From Beroe ovata (taxonomy: Eukaryota; Ctenophora; Nuda; Beroida; Beroidae), in the NCBI GenBank assembly GCA_946803715.1, contig CAMPET010000085.1:89553-105953 (forward strand): a DNA stretch of 16,401 nt. The letters are read 5' to 3'. The translations under genes and the position numbers were made by a program. The notes below the pieces were generated by a model, which was not told the DNA's origin, made no database searches, and saw only the letters and a program-made list of their open reading frames with translations. Below, in pieces: positions 9,101 to 16,401 of the stretch (its first letter is position 1; the number at the start of each line of letters is the position of its first letter).

Positions 9101-12100
9101 GAGGAGCAGGATTTGTACAAGACGGGGTACAATGTGACTCTGTACCAGAGTGGGGCGAGTGAGGGACTCCAGAGTGGTCTCCTTGCTGCTGGCACTGCTC
9201 CAGCTAAATATGATGGATGGGTGGAGCAGGGCTATCTCAGACCTGTCGTAAAGCAGGAAAAGGACAGCTGCTGGGCGCACTCTGCTGCCAGCGTTCTCGA
9301 GGCTCAGTTAGCTGCCAAGAAGGGTAGATTTGAGAAGTTATCTGTACAGGAGCTGTTTGATTGTGGGCAGAAGAAGGGGCATCATGACGATGGTGGTAAC
9401 GCTGTCCTAGCGTGGAGGTATGTGAAGAAATCTGACCGTCTGACCTGGGACAAAGTGGTCCCTGAGATCCCTGGTAAGAATGTACAGGGACACTCCTGCT
9501 CCTACTACCGGTACACTACCAATGCGCTGGAGGGTACTCGACTCACCCGTATCTACTACATGGACCGTGATGAGGTGCCTGGTCAGCTGGAGTGGGTCGT
9601 ATCGGCCATTACCCCTGTTGCTGTCGGTGTCGGCACCTATGGCAAGGACCTCGAGCGGTACAGTGGCGGGATATTCCGACCGACACGGTGTGCCCCTGAT
9701 CCGGACCACGCCATGACAATGGTGGGGTATGCGCCCGACTACTGGAAAGTGCGGAACAGTTGGGCTAACTGGGGCGAGAATGGCTATGTGAGGTGGTCAA
9801 GGACGGCGAAAGAGTGCTTCCTCCTGGATCTCCTGTGCTACCCGTACCTGGAGGCGGAGACACCGATACTGAAACGAGAAAATGAGGAGATCAGGGAATA
9901 TGATGAGGATCATTAGAGTTTGATCACATGGCTGATACCTATTATCGTGTCTTTTGTTGTGCAACACTACACAACATTATAAGTTTATCAAACTTGTAAT
10001 CATTACGTCTTGTTATCAAGCATTTACTCAAGTTCAGACATGAATGATGAATTATCCAATGCTAACAAAGCAGTAATTATTGAGTGTGTACTGTATGTAT
10101 GTTGTGTAGTCTACAATTCGGCCCATGCAGAGCAGTAATGAACTGCTATACTCTCAGATAGCGATAGTTAGTGTGCACTATCTAAATCGAGAGAGGGGAA
10201 TATGTGAAGGTATAAAGCTCTGTTTAAAATTCGGAAATATATCAAACTACCATGACTCCCTGATATATCTACGGAAATGTAAGGATCTGTGCTAGCTGGT
10301 AGGCATGGCTAAATCTTGGTTATCTCTCCATCTGGCCCATATCTCGTCTGTTTCTAACATATTTTTTGTGTGTGTGTGTACTGTGTGTGTGATTGTATAT
10401 GTGTGTATGTATGTGTGTGTGTGTGTCAGTGTGTCTGTGTATATCTGTGTATGCCTGTGTTTGTCTGTGTCCGTCTGGTTCTGTTTGTGTCTGTCTGTGT
10501 CAGTGTCGTGGATAAGTCGATATTATCCTCTGACGTTGCAAAAGCGATCAATAATTGCCAATTTATCTGTTGTAACTCTGTGTGTGTTAGTGTTTCCGAG
10601 GCTGGTGTTAGCTGAATTGCAGCTGTTTTTTGCCCGATTTACTGCGCATCCTTGCAGAAACCTGTCAACTTGGCAGTGTCATAAAGCTAGGCTACAGCCT
10701 TATCTTGTGCGATACTTATATGTTATCTTGTTCAAGTGAAGGGCTATAATATGAAGAGACGCAGATACACATCTCCTGCACTCTCATCTTTTCCTGCTAC
10801 TCAGTATAACACTGACAAGCAACAGAACCACCCTGCGCGAGAACATGGACCAGTGAGATGTCATGGAGTGAGATGTCATCGGTCAATACCAAGGTCTGCA
10901 GCTGCACAGCCCGCATGTGACCATGTTTCAGGAGGAGCTGATCTGGACTCTGTTCGGTGTTGGAGTGGCGATAGACATGTTAGAAAACGGATCAAGATCA
11001 TGAGAATTGGCTGTGCGAACTCTTACAATAAGCAAACAAGACTTCTGATTGATCTTTATCGACAAATTTTCGTACAATTGGAGCTACAGCAGTGTTTAGG
11101 AACTTCAGTACAGAATGGGAATAATGAAATGGATTGGAAAAATCTCAATGACGTTATAGCAAACCATGAGGGGTCTCGGAAACTGCTCAGCTATCTGCGG
11201 GTGTTGTCGGGAATCCTAAAAACGAGATTGAGCAACGAGGCAGATCATCAGGGCGGTATGTCGCTAAGCATGGATGGTTTACCTGTGAAACTGAGGAGAT
11301 CTAAAGCTTCGCATTACTCCAATATTGTGTCCGATCAGAACGTAGTGACATCACTGCGGCATGTTGCTGGCGTGATGGGCGTGGCTGGTGTGGATTACAC
11401 TGCCAGTACATCTGGGAGTGAGCGGGAGGGGAGTAGTGTGGAGAGGAGTGTCTGTAAGAGGATATTCAAGCAATCAGCCGGTGTCTATCCCACACGTCGT
11501 TATCCCACCACCTCTCGGAGATTCACATCTCATAGTACAACTCCAGGTGTAATAACGAGGAGTCCCACCCCTAGCCTTGGCAAATATTCCCGTCCGCCTG
11601 CTCGCGGGAGTTTCCACGCTCTCCTCGAATCAACGGTAGATGATCCAACCAGCCAGACCCACCCGCCACTGTCCACCTCTACTGCAGAATATACAACCCC
11701 GTCACACTCGCCCGTAGAAAATGTTGACACCTGTCATACACGCGAAGATGCTGCTGTCACATATTCATCGTTAGATCGTGTGATTCAGACGTACTTCATG
11801 TCTCCTCATGCCTGTCACGGTTCCTGTCGCGAGAGGAGTGTTGTTAGGAAAACGTACAAGATCGTAGTGTGTTCGGAAATGCTATCCGGTGATAGGGAAC
11901 TGGGGAATCACTGTTATTACGTCAGCGTGGTGTCGTGGTTCAACAACACGGGGAAACTCTATGTAGGTTCCGCTGTGCTGGAGCTAACGTGAAAAAATGA
12001 CATATATGTGGGGGGTTTACAATTTACATTGTACATTGTACACAAGACAGTTGCTCGTGTACGATTTACGTCATGTACATTGTACAATTATGTAAATACA

Positions 12101-15100
12101 TTGCCAAAGAGCGAAATACTCCTCCCATATTATTTTCCTGTGTACTCCATCTTGGTTATCATAGGTTTTTATGGGCTATGAGATAGTTATTCATATCAGC
12201 AGAGATTGCTTACTGAATGATATAAAAACTGTCGCGCGCTATTGATCATCGCCTCTTCAGTCAGTTCACATGACACCATGCCACTTCTACAAGATTTGAA
12301 AGCATGTAATATGGTGTGCCTAGAGCAGCACAATATAAACTCCCTCCCTATTGCAGGTGAAGCTGGTTAACATCAGTAACGAGGATATTCTGAGTGGTAA
12401 TCACAAGCTGACTCTCGGTCTGATATGGACCATCATCTGCAGATACCAGTTCGAGGTATGTACCAGCCGTACAGACACACGTCATGAGAGATAGGCACAG
12501 TGTGTCCATGCGTGTAGGTACTGTCATACTTTGTCAGTATGCTCGCCTGTTATAGGTACTAGGCACTGACACTTCATGGCGACAATTAGAACATAGTTTA
12601 CTCTGATGCATTGAAATCACTTTCTTCTTTAGGATTTCTATCGTAGAATAAGCCAGATATATGATCGTTTCAACCACCGATCGATCCTGGTAATTCCAGG
12701 CTATTATCTCATCATATTGTTCCCGCCCATGAATTTAAGCTAATTATTTGATATTCATTGATAGATGGCCAAATTTCCTACGTTTCTGTAAAATTCCTGC
12801 TATGTTTTATAGCTGTTAGGTATTATATCGCCATATCATTTGTTTCTGCCTATCTAACGACCCGGAATATAGTTATTGCCCCCTTCACTTATTGCACCCC
12901 ACACTTGCGCACTAGTGGGGCCCACACACTCATCACTCGCACCACGCGACATAGGTACACTTTTCCCCCTGGTACCTAAGGATTACCATGTTTAATAATG
13001 AACCACACCATGCCACCCCTCCTCAGAATCTGTCCATGGGTAACGTGTCTGGCGGTAAACTCAAGAGTCTCCTCCTGGCAAAGTGTAACCAGGCCATCAT
13101 GATTGGGTGTGTATATCACGGGATATTATATTCTGTCAGAAATGAAATTCTTATTCTATTGATTGAACTTTCATAGCACATCATTAGCATGTTTGTGGTG
13201 TTCTCAGCATTGGTATTCAAATATTGAGGGTGAATATTGCAGCACCTAAACAATCTCTATATTATTTCAGGGAACTGTCATCTGATCTTTCCTATCCACA
13301 TGACACATCATCATCTCAACATCACCTCTCCCACGACACTCCGACGTCACATATCCTCTTCACACTTCATTCTCATGCCAATACACGGACCAATGTTCTC
13401 CGCTCCTAACACCACTGCCCGCCATATTATAGTAACACAACACCGAGTGGCCCCGTCAAGCTGATGATGGCACAGAAGTTGGGTAAGAAATGGAAGAGTA
13501 AGAGGAAGAAGAAACAGAATGGTGATGCTCACCCCGATGGAGGAGGAGGTGGTGAGGGTAGTGGTGAGGGTGGTAACCAGGATGGTGATGGTGGTACCAC
13601 TACTGACAGTACCACTCACACTGAGGAGGAGGAAGAGGGGGAGGAGGACGGTGACTCAGCCGATGAGAATGGGTTAGTTTGGAGAGAGAGAGAATGTACT
13701 GCTGAGTGTGTGTGTGGGTGGGTGGCTGAGCTGTATAGTTATTCCAGTGTTCTGATGGTCGTTGCGCTGACTCCTGAGGAACTGCTTTTCCCGCTGCTTA
13801 TATCCTTTTTTATACCACAGTCTATAACCCATTTCGTAAACCAGTCAACAGTGTGTTGCATTGGGAGAACTCGTTAAATTTAAGAATTTTTCTCGGTGTT
13901 TCATCTCTTTTTGTTGCTTTCTCTAGAAGCTGCCTAAGCAGTGAGTCGGCTCTGAACTGAGCAATGAGGACAGGTAATACTGTGTGAGATTATTGTCCGT
14001 GTGAGATTGTGACAGCCTTGTGATATAAACCAACGTGATATAATCAGCACACAATTCTTCTCTTCACAGCACCTCTTCTTTTCTCTGGGTCAGGGTATTT
14101 GGGAGCCCCTGCACCGCCAATCTAACATGTGATACCTCGCAGATATCCACCAGCCAAGGCTCACAACTTCACCTCATCATTCCAAGACGGGATCGCCTTC
14201 TGTGCTATGGTAAGAGTTTTGACTACGACATCCACTTATACGCCACTCCTTCCTCAAATGATGATCTGACATATGATCACCCCTTCATTTTCATTCTCGA
14301 TTCTCAGTCACATCGTTGACAGATTTCGGTGGTATAAAGCTGCCTCCTCATATCCATATTATCTCTCTTCTCATCGATCTCATTCTCAATGAGAATGATC
14401 GATAAGGAGTCAGGAGGTGAGTATGGGTATTCTCGCCCCTCTCACTCACTCAGTCCTCTTCAGATTGCTGCACACGCTCCCGGTGACATTGACATGACCG
14501 TGGTAAAGGAAATGGAGCCCATCGACCGTCACGCCCTTGCTTTCCGCGTGGCTGAGGAGAAGTTCGGTGTTCACCAGTTGCTGGAACCTGCTGACACTGT
14601 CAACAGTCCCGATGAGAAGAGTATCATGACGTATATTGCTGCCCTGACCGCTAAACTACCCGACCTCGGAACCCATGTGGATGTAAGTGTGATGGGTATA
14701 TTTGGTTGGGAATGTTACTCATTAATGTGTGTGTGTGACTGAATTGACTGGTGGCTGATAAGATCCGGTGTCATAGGTGTTTTCGATGTTTCAAGCAATG
14801 TATGACATGAGATGAATACATCTCAACAGATATCTCAGATTATATCGCAGATACGTTCTTGTGAAACGTAGGATTCGCACTTCGTGGTAATGGCATGATC
14901 AAATGATGGAGAATTTTGTAATTCGTCGTTCTTGAGGATAATCGCTTAAATGCTATGCAATTACCATGCCTGAGTCGTAACATTTCTCACCAATTTCATG
15001 CCAGACTGTCTGCGAAGGTTGACGCTTTTTATACATGCCGTTCTCTTTTCATGCCTACAATACAAGAAAAGAACGCACGCTCAGACACACACAAACACAC

Positions 15101-15648
15101 ACGTCACACACATGCCGAAAATACTTGCACAAGATTAGATAGAACAATGGGCTGGTATAATGCTGCAACAAAAAGGCCTAGGATCTGCTAATGGATAATG
15201 TACCCACACTTCCATACACCTTCATGACAACTTCATACCTGTCTTACTTTTTTACTGTGGCCGTACCAGAGCGCTAGTATTAGTTACCTGCGTGTAATTG
15301 CTCGGTATGACAACCTTGCACTTGAGTTGTTATCAATTGGGAGAACACGTCTTTTATTGTAGTTGTGATTGGTACCACGATGCAGTTTGATGGGAGTATC
15401 GATAGATTGATTAGACTCCTTTTCAAAGAAGTAAGGACTTTATGAAGGAGCATGAGGGACTCTTGGTTTTGTTTGTCGTACCCCCTGATGTTAGTCCTAC
15501 ACCCATATCCAACTCCACTGATCCATCACCTCTCCCCCTGCTCAGGTTGCCACAGCAGATGACTACACTACCCAGGCCCGTGGTGTCAAGACCTTCCTCC
15601 GGGACAAGATTAACTCCTGGGACAATGACCCTCTCCCTGTTTCTATTG
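6091..15648 (+). CDS. Tandem-CH actin-binding protein, nesprin/spectraplakin/beta-spectrin type (3' end beyond window)
   Basis: Encodes the N-terminal actin-binding domain of a cytoskeletal linker. Exons: 6091-6148 (alternative start), 6319-6380, 6667-6756, 6899-6979, 12357-12455, 12633-12689 (tentative), 13027-13106, 13433-13672, 14143-14209, 14464-14682, 15546-15648. CH1 starts at QKRTFTRW and ends with [10 protein letters not shown], the hallmark of the type-1 CH fold and its actin-binding surface. CH2 shows [31 protein letters not shown] and [20 protein letters not shown], as in nesprins, dystonin/plectin and spectrins. All junction phases agree. The protein continues past 15648, presumably into spectrin-like repeats, so the subfamily cannot be fixed. 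The linker length favours a nesprin-like reading (inference). The 5.4 kb intron 6980-12356 encloses two other ORFs. Confidence 0.9.
6319..6380 (+). CDS. CH1 exon a (helix A)
   Basis: Encodes [20 protein letters not shown], matching the start of CH1 in plectin, dystonin, nesprin and spectrin (QK-[RK]-TFT-[RK]-W). Acceptor TTCTCTCTTCAG, donor AGAG/GTTAGT. Phase 1 in, 0 out. Confidence 0.92.
6426..6454. repeat. Perfect 14-bp-arm palindrome
   Basis: CTAGCATCTATACT, a single A, then its exact reverse complement. A further copy of TATAGATGC follows at once. It lies just downstream of the donor at 6381, in the same small intron as the larger palindrome. Confidence 0.9.
6487..6593. repeat. Near-perfect ~50-bp-arm inverted repeat
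   Basis: 6491-6540 and 6541-6589 are reverse complements except for one short mismatch/indel near 6527 (CTTGGTGAC against GTCAAAAG). Pairing extends four more bases with one mismatch. The centre is CTTCTCGAGAAG, so there is essentially no loop. It lies wholly inside the intron 6381-6666. It could be a recent foldback duplication, a MITE remnant or a long hairpin RNA. Confidence 0.95.
6667..6756 (+). CDS. CH1 exon b
   Basis: Encodes [20 protein letters not shown] then [10 protein letters not shown]. The DLYEDLKDG-x-x-LI-x-LLE block is diagnostic of CH1 in this superfamily. 30 codons, phase 0-0. Acceptor CATCATTTCAG, donor AATT/GTTAGT. Confidence 0.93.
6899..6979 (+). CDS. CH1 exon c
   Basis: Encodes [20 protein letters not shown] then [18 protein letters not shown]-x-x-L corresponds to the KLQNV-x-x-AL-x-[FY]-L helix of CH1. 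27 codons, phase 0-0. Acceptor TATTCTCCAG, donor GGGG/GTGAGT. The donor opens the unusually long intron up to 12356. Confidence 0.92.
7630..7845. repeat. Pyrimidine-rich (CT) tract
   Basis: About 200 bp dominated by CTCCCTC, CCCCTC and TCTCTT on the + strand. It gives artificial Pro/Leu/Ser-rich open frames. Such polypurine-polypyrimidine mirror-like DNA can form triplexes (established for homopurine mirror repeats); no specific role is claimed. Confidence 0.85.
8134..8167. repeat. Palindrome cluster GCTACGCAA / TTGCGTAGC
   Basis: GCTACGCAA (8134-8142), C, TTGCGTAGC (8144-8152) form one hairpin. TTGCGTAGCTAC (8144-8155) followed directly by its reverse complement (8156-8167) forms a perfect 24-bp palindrome. 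The two structures compete for the same bases. Confidence 0.9.
8215..8320. repeat. Degenerate TG-rich tract
   Basis: Imperfect TGTGTCTG/TGTATGTG steps similar to the repeats at 1-82 and 10362-10512. Judged noncoding. Confidence 0.8.
8738..8743 (+). promoter_or_regulatory. Candidate TATA box of the nested peptidase gene
   Basis: TATAAA about 85 bases before ATG 8828, a suitable distance for a short 5' UTR. It is the only such hexamer close upstream. If real, the peptidase has its own promoter inside the host intron. Confidence 0.35.
8828..9916 (+). CDS. Papain-family (C1A) cysteine peptidase precursor, cathepsin-like, intronless
   Basis: A 362-residue secreted or lysosomal protease zymogen. 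Residues 1-18 form a hydrophobic signal peptide ([15 protein letters not shown]). Residues about 25-95 are an I29-type inhibitory propeptide, with [16 protein letters not shown] and [11 protein letters not shown] matching the ERFNIN-like helix and NxFAD block. The mature enzyme begins near Pro125 ([16 protein letters not shown]). Catalytic residues are Cys148 in DSCWAHS, His294 in [11 protein letters not shown] and Asn310 in [16 protein letters not shown], with Gln143 as the likely oxyanion-hole residue. LSVQELFDC (171-179) matches LSEQxLxDC. Oddities: the usual CGSCWAFS is DSCWAHS, removing the Cys of the first conserved disulfide, and GCNGG is HHDDGG, removing its usual partner. The Gln-Cys spacing is one residue shorter than in papain. 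An acidic tail of about 22 residues follows the normal C-terminus. The single exon lies inside the large intron of the CH gene, same strand. Confidence 0.93.
   Translation: MSFLPSALLLSLVTVGLATDTSTLWDALSSSCTLESLHKAHRARHGLTRPPSEQAARLSRFRQEIRAVLEARNDAEVTWQVDVSFMADMSDEEQDLYKTGYNVTLYQSGASEGLQSGLLAAGTAPAKYDGWVEQGYLRPVVKQEKDSCWAHSAASVLEAQLAAKKGRFEKLSVQELFDCGQKKGHHDDGGNAVLAWRYVKKSDRLTWDKVVPEIPGKNVQGHSCSYYRYTTNALEGTRLTRIYYMDRDEVPGQLEWVVSAITPVAVGVGTYGKDLERYSGGIFRPTRCAPDPDHAMTMVGYAPDYWKVRNSWANWGENGYVRWSRTAKECFLLDLLCYPYLEAETPILKRENEEIREYDEDH
9917..10750. other. Spacer between the two nested ORFs
   Basis: Should hold the 3' UTR of the peptidase and the leader of the downstream ORF. No AATAAA was seen directly after 9916. 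It contains the TG-rich tract at 10362-10512; open frames over that tract are repeat artefacts. Confidence 0.6.
10362..10512. repeat. TG/TCTG microsatellite
   Basis: Long interrupted TGTG/TCTG tract of the same type as at the window start. Confidence 0.92.
10751..11992 (+). CDS. Hypothetical protein, 413 codons, intronless ORF inside the CH-gene intron
   Basis: The longest open frame in the window, bounded upstream by a stop at 10688 and opening at ATG 10751 ([13 protein letters not shown]). No family recognised. The N-terminal ~80 residues are basic and Arg/His-rich. Next comes a helical-looking stretch with [19 protein letters not shown] and [21 protein letters not shown] long Ser/Thr/Pro/Arg-rich, probably disordered region follows ([36 protein letters not shown]). 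The C-terminal ~70 residues are Cys-containing ([11 protein letters not shown]) and end [23 protein letters not shown]-like. No signal peptide or membrane segment. The segment [17 protein letters not shown] loosely recalls the LDxIxxxYL..HAxC stretch of DCAF1-type proteins, but this is too short to name it. It may be a real lineage-specific gene, a retrocopy fragment, or partly chance. Confidence 0.5.
   Translation: MKRRRYTSPALSSFPATQYNTDKQQNHPAREHGPVRCHGVRCHRSIPRSAAAQPACDHVSGGADLDSVRCWSGDRHVRKRIKIMRIGCANSYNKQTRLLIDLYRQIFVQLELQQCLGTSVQNGNNEMDWKNLNDVIANHEGSRKLLSYLRVLSGILKTRLSNEADHQGGMSLSMDGLPVKLRRSKASHYSNIVSDQNVVTSLRHVAGVMGVAGVDYTASTSGSEREGSSVERSVCKRIFKQSAGVYPTRRYPTTSRRFTSHSTTPGVITRSPTPSLGKYSRPPARGSFHALLESTVDDPTSQTHPPLSTSTAEYTTPSHSPVENVDTCHTREDAAVTYSSLDRVIQTYFMSPHACHGSCRERSVVRKTYKIVVCSEMLSGDRELGNHCYYVSVVSWFNNTGKLYVGSAVLELT
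11993..12356. other. 3' part of the large intron
   Basis: No further coding exon. Contains an imperfect inverted repeat near 12015-12099, a TATAAAA at 12221-12227, and the acceptor CCTATTGCAG for the exon at 12357. Confidence 0.6.
12015..12099. repeat. Imperfect inverted repeat of ACATTGTACA motifs
   Basis: TTTACATTGTACATTGTACA on the left arm (12022-12041) and TGTACATTGTACAATTATGTAAAT on the right pair imperfectly around a loop of about 30 bases, just after the stop at 11992. It could fold at the 3' end of that transcript. Confidence 0.5.
12357..12455 (+). CDS. CH1 exon d (last helix)
   Basis: Encodes [20 protein letters not shown] then [19 protein letters not shown][21 protein letters not shown] is nearly invariant in CH1 of spectraplakins, nesprins and spectrins. 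33 codons, phase 0-0. Donor CGAG/GTATGT. It completes CH1 begun 5.4 kb upstream and so proves the long intron. Confidence 0.95.
12633..12689 (+). CDS. Tentative linker exon after CH1
   Basis: A strong acceptor (TTTCTTCTTTAG) is followed by 19 codons, [19 protein letters not shown], then the donor CCTG/GTAATT; phase 0-0. Including or skipping it leaves the frame intact. The helical, charged character suits a CH1-CH2 linker, but no homology is evident. Confidence 0.45.
13027..13106 (+). CDS. Linker / CH2 helix-A exon
   Basis: Acceptor CACCCCTCCTCAG; 26 codons plus two bases ending at donor TTGG/GTGTGT. Encodes [20 protein letters not shown] then [23 protein letters not shown] is where CH2 helix A (ARKALLLWAQ or AKEALLLWCQ in relatives) should be, but the Trp is missing. 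Confidence 0.6.
13433..13672 (+). CDS. Charged insert exon: basic patch, Gly-rich, acidic
   Basis: Encodes [20 protein letters not shown], a Lys/Arg run (KSKRKKK), a Gly/Asp/Glu-rich stretch and an acidic run ([11 protein letters not shown]). The incoming phase 2 matches the exon at 13027-13106 and the outgoing phase 2 matches 14143. A CTAAC branch-point-like site at 13406-13410 lies about 22 bases before the acceptor TATTATAG. That site includes an in-frame TAA, so a longer exon from the acceptor at 13270 is ruled out in this frame. The donor is ATGG/GTTAGT. Confidence 0.65.
14143..14209 (+). CDS. CH2 exon a
   Basis: Encodes [20 protein letters not shown] then AM. It matches the NFTSSW-x-DG-x-AF-x-A-[IL] motif of CH2. 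Acceptor GATACCTCGCAG, donor TATG/GTAAGA; phase 2 in, 0 out. Phe replaces the common Trp in SSW. Confidence 0.93.
14464..14682 (+). CDS. CH2 exon b
   Basis: Encodes [11 protein letters not shown], the helix [20 protein letters not shown], then [18 protein letters not shown] and [12 protein letters not shown]. [PS]DEKS-[IV]-[MI]-TY is the signature of CH2 in this class. 73 codons, phase 0-0. Acceptor CAGTCCTCTTCAG, donor GGAT/GTAAGT. Confidence 0.95.
14683..15545. other. Intron after CH2
   Basis: No coding signal. Contains a short CA-rich tract near 15083-15112. Ends in the pyrimidine-rich acceptor CTCCCCCTGCTCAG. Confidence 0.75.
15546..15648 (+). CDS. First post-CH2 exon (start of rod/tail region)
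   Basis: Encodes [20 protein letters not shown] then [15 protein letters not shown]: 34 codons plus one base, leaving phase 1. It is a helical segment of the kind that follows CH2 in nesprins and spectrins. Donor ATTG/GTAAGA. The next exon lies beyond 16401. Confidence 0.8.
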
Positions 15649-15700
15649 GTAAGATACCGCCCCCACACAGTCATAGTACCATCGTCATAGAATATAGCAT

Positions 15701-16019
15701 ATCACAAGTCTTAGCACACCATGTTATGTTATCACAACTCCAAGGAGCACACCATGTTATAGGTATAATCACAACTCCTAGCATAGCACGGCAAGTATAT
15801 CACAACTCCTAGCATAGCACACCATGTATATCACAACTCCTAGGGTAGCACGGCGTGTATATCACAACTCCTAGCATAGCACATTGTGTTCTGGTATCAC
15901 AACTCTTAGCATAGCACGGCGTGTANTATCACAACTCCTAGCATAGCACGGCGTGTATATCACAACTCCTAGCATAACACGGCATGTATATCACAACTCC
16001 TAGCATAGCACGGCATGTT
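15701..16019. repeat. Minisatellite, ~31 bp unit, about ten copies
   Basis: Core CACAACTCCTAGCATAGCAC followed by a variable part (GGCGTGTAT, GGCATGTAT, ACCATGTAT, ATTGTGTTC). The first two copies are the most diverged and the later ones nearly identical. One undetermined base (N) is at 15926, so the copy number may be mis-assembled. Intronic. Confidence 0.95.
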
Positions 16020-16234
16020 CTCGTGGTAGGAATTGTATGGATAGGTAGCACCGTGTTTCTAACTCCCTGGCATTGGTGGTCGGCGCATAGGGAACTAGCA
16101 GGAATTAGGAATAGCTGGAGGCTTGCCTTTTGCATCAAAGCCTTCCTTCGCGCGCTCCATTAGTTAGGATCTGTCCCCGGCGTGTCTCTTTCATGAGATA
16201 CACAGGAGTGTGTGGCTTGTGAGCATTAATTATT

Positions 16235-16401
16235 GTCGCAACTTGCTGACACCACTGCATAACTGTGACGTAGGGATACATGCTTGCGATGGAATTCGCT
16301 GACACCAGTACGTCATAACAGGGCTGTGTGACGAATGAGTACCCTATTCGTCACAACTTGCTGACACCACTGCATAACGATGACGTTGGAATGCATGCTT
16401 G
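16235..16401. repeat. 115-bp-period direct repeat, cut by the window end
   Basis: 16235-16286 and 16350-16401 share CAACTTGCTGACACCACTGC and the following 30 bases with few differences. A third partial match (GCTGACACCAGTACGTCATAAC) lies near 16299. Between the copies, GTGACGAAT (16328-16336) and ATTCGTCAC (16346-16354) form a hairpin. Confidence 0.85.

Noticed and set aside
8773-9195. 140-codon open frame on the minus strand over the peptidase
   Set aside because: Antisense shadow of the well-supported peptidase coding sequence.
10305-10739. 144-codon open frame rich in Cys and Val
   Set aside because: Driven by the TG microsatellite; no domain and no splice link.
10751-11992. Naming the orphan ORF as a DCAF1-like protein or retrocopy
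   Set aside because: Only a single short segment (about 6 identities in 14 positions) looks similar; no WD repeats or continuous alignment are visible.
13271-13408. Exon starting at the good acceptor TTATTTCAG (His/Ser-rich frame) before the charged insert
   Set aside because: It is phase-compatible, but an in-frame TAA at 13408-13410 closes it and no good donor precedes that. The TAA lies in a CTAAC branch-point-like site, which better explains it as the end of an intron with its acceptor at 13432.
13927-13973. Possible small exon after CTCTAG between the charged insert and CH2
   Set aside because: All three frames hit stops before the GTAATA donor. A 14-base microexon version breaks the phase needed at 14143, whereas 13672 joins 14143 directly in frame.
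15701-16019. CRISPR-like array
   Set aside because: Units are head-to-tail without unique spacers of constant length, in an intron of an animal-type gene; it is a minisatellite.
15938-16138. Minus-strand open frame over the minisatellite
   Set aside because: Repetitive translation of the ~31-bp unit; not a gene.

Overview
This is eukaryotic, very probably animal, genomic DNA. The evidence is spliced genes with GT..AG introns, a tandem calponin-homology (CH) actin-binding domain spread over about ten exons, an intronless papain-family cysteine peptidase with an animal-type signal peptide, TG/CA microsatellites, a minisatellite and foldback repeats. Compact introns and a gene lying inside another gene's intron would suit an early-branching animal such as a sponge, but that placement is inference. 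All convincing coding sequence is on the + strand.

Layout. 1-3380: a TG-rich microsatellite, then about 3.3 kb with no convincing gene. 3381-5206: six exons, each encoding one copy of a diverged repeat of about 50 residues that I do not recognise (predicted beta-alpha-beta-beta-alpha). Every internal junction is phase 1. 6091 or 6319 to 15648, running off the window: a cytoskeletal linker gene of the nesprin/spectraplakin/beta-spectrin type, with CH1, a charged linker, CH2 and the start of the following region. Its fourth CH1 intron (6980-12356, 5.4 kb) holds a complete cathepsin-like peptidase gene (8828-9916) and a 413-codon ORF of unknown function (10751-11992), both on the same strand as the host gene. 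15701-16401: a minisatellite of about 31 bp units and a 115-bp-period repeat, in the intron after the last visible exon.

How the parts fit. The last repeat exon (ends 5206, phase 1) is phase-compatible with the first CH exon (starts 6319, phase 1). Joining them needs no extra bases, and no AATAAA or ATTAAA is visible between them. The repeats and the CH domains may therefore be one protein: about six novel repeats, then a tandem-CH actin-binding domain, then a rod or tail beyond the window. A separate start at 6091 with its own short first exon is an equally legal reading, so this may be one gene with two promoters or two neighbouring genes. The sum of the exon lengths is consistent: 2287 bases from 3381 to 15648, or 762 codons plus one base, with no internal stop.

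Limits. Exon borders were placed by eye from splice consensus, phase continuity and domain conservation. No transcript or database evidence was available.
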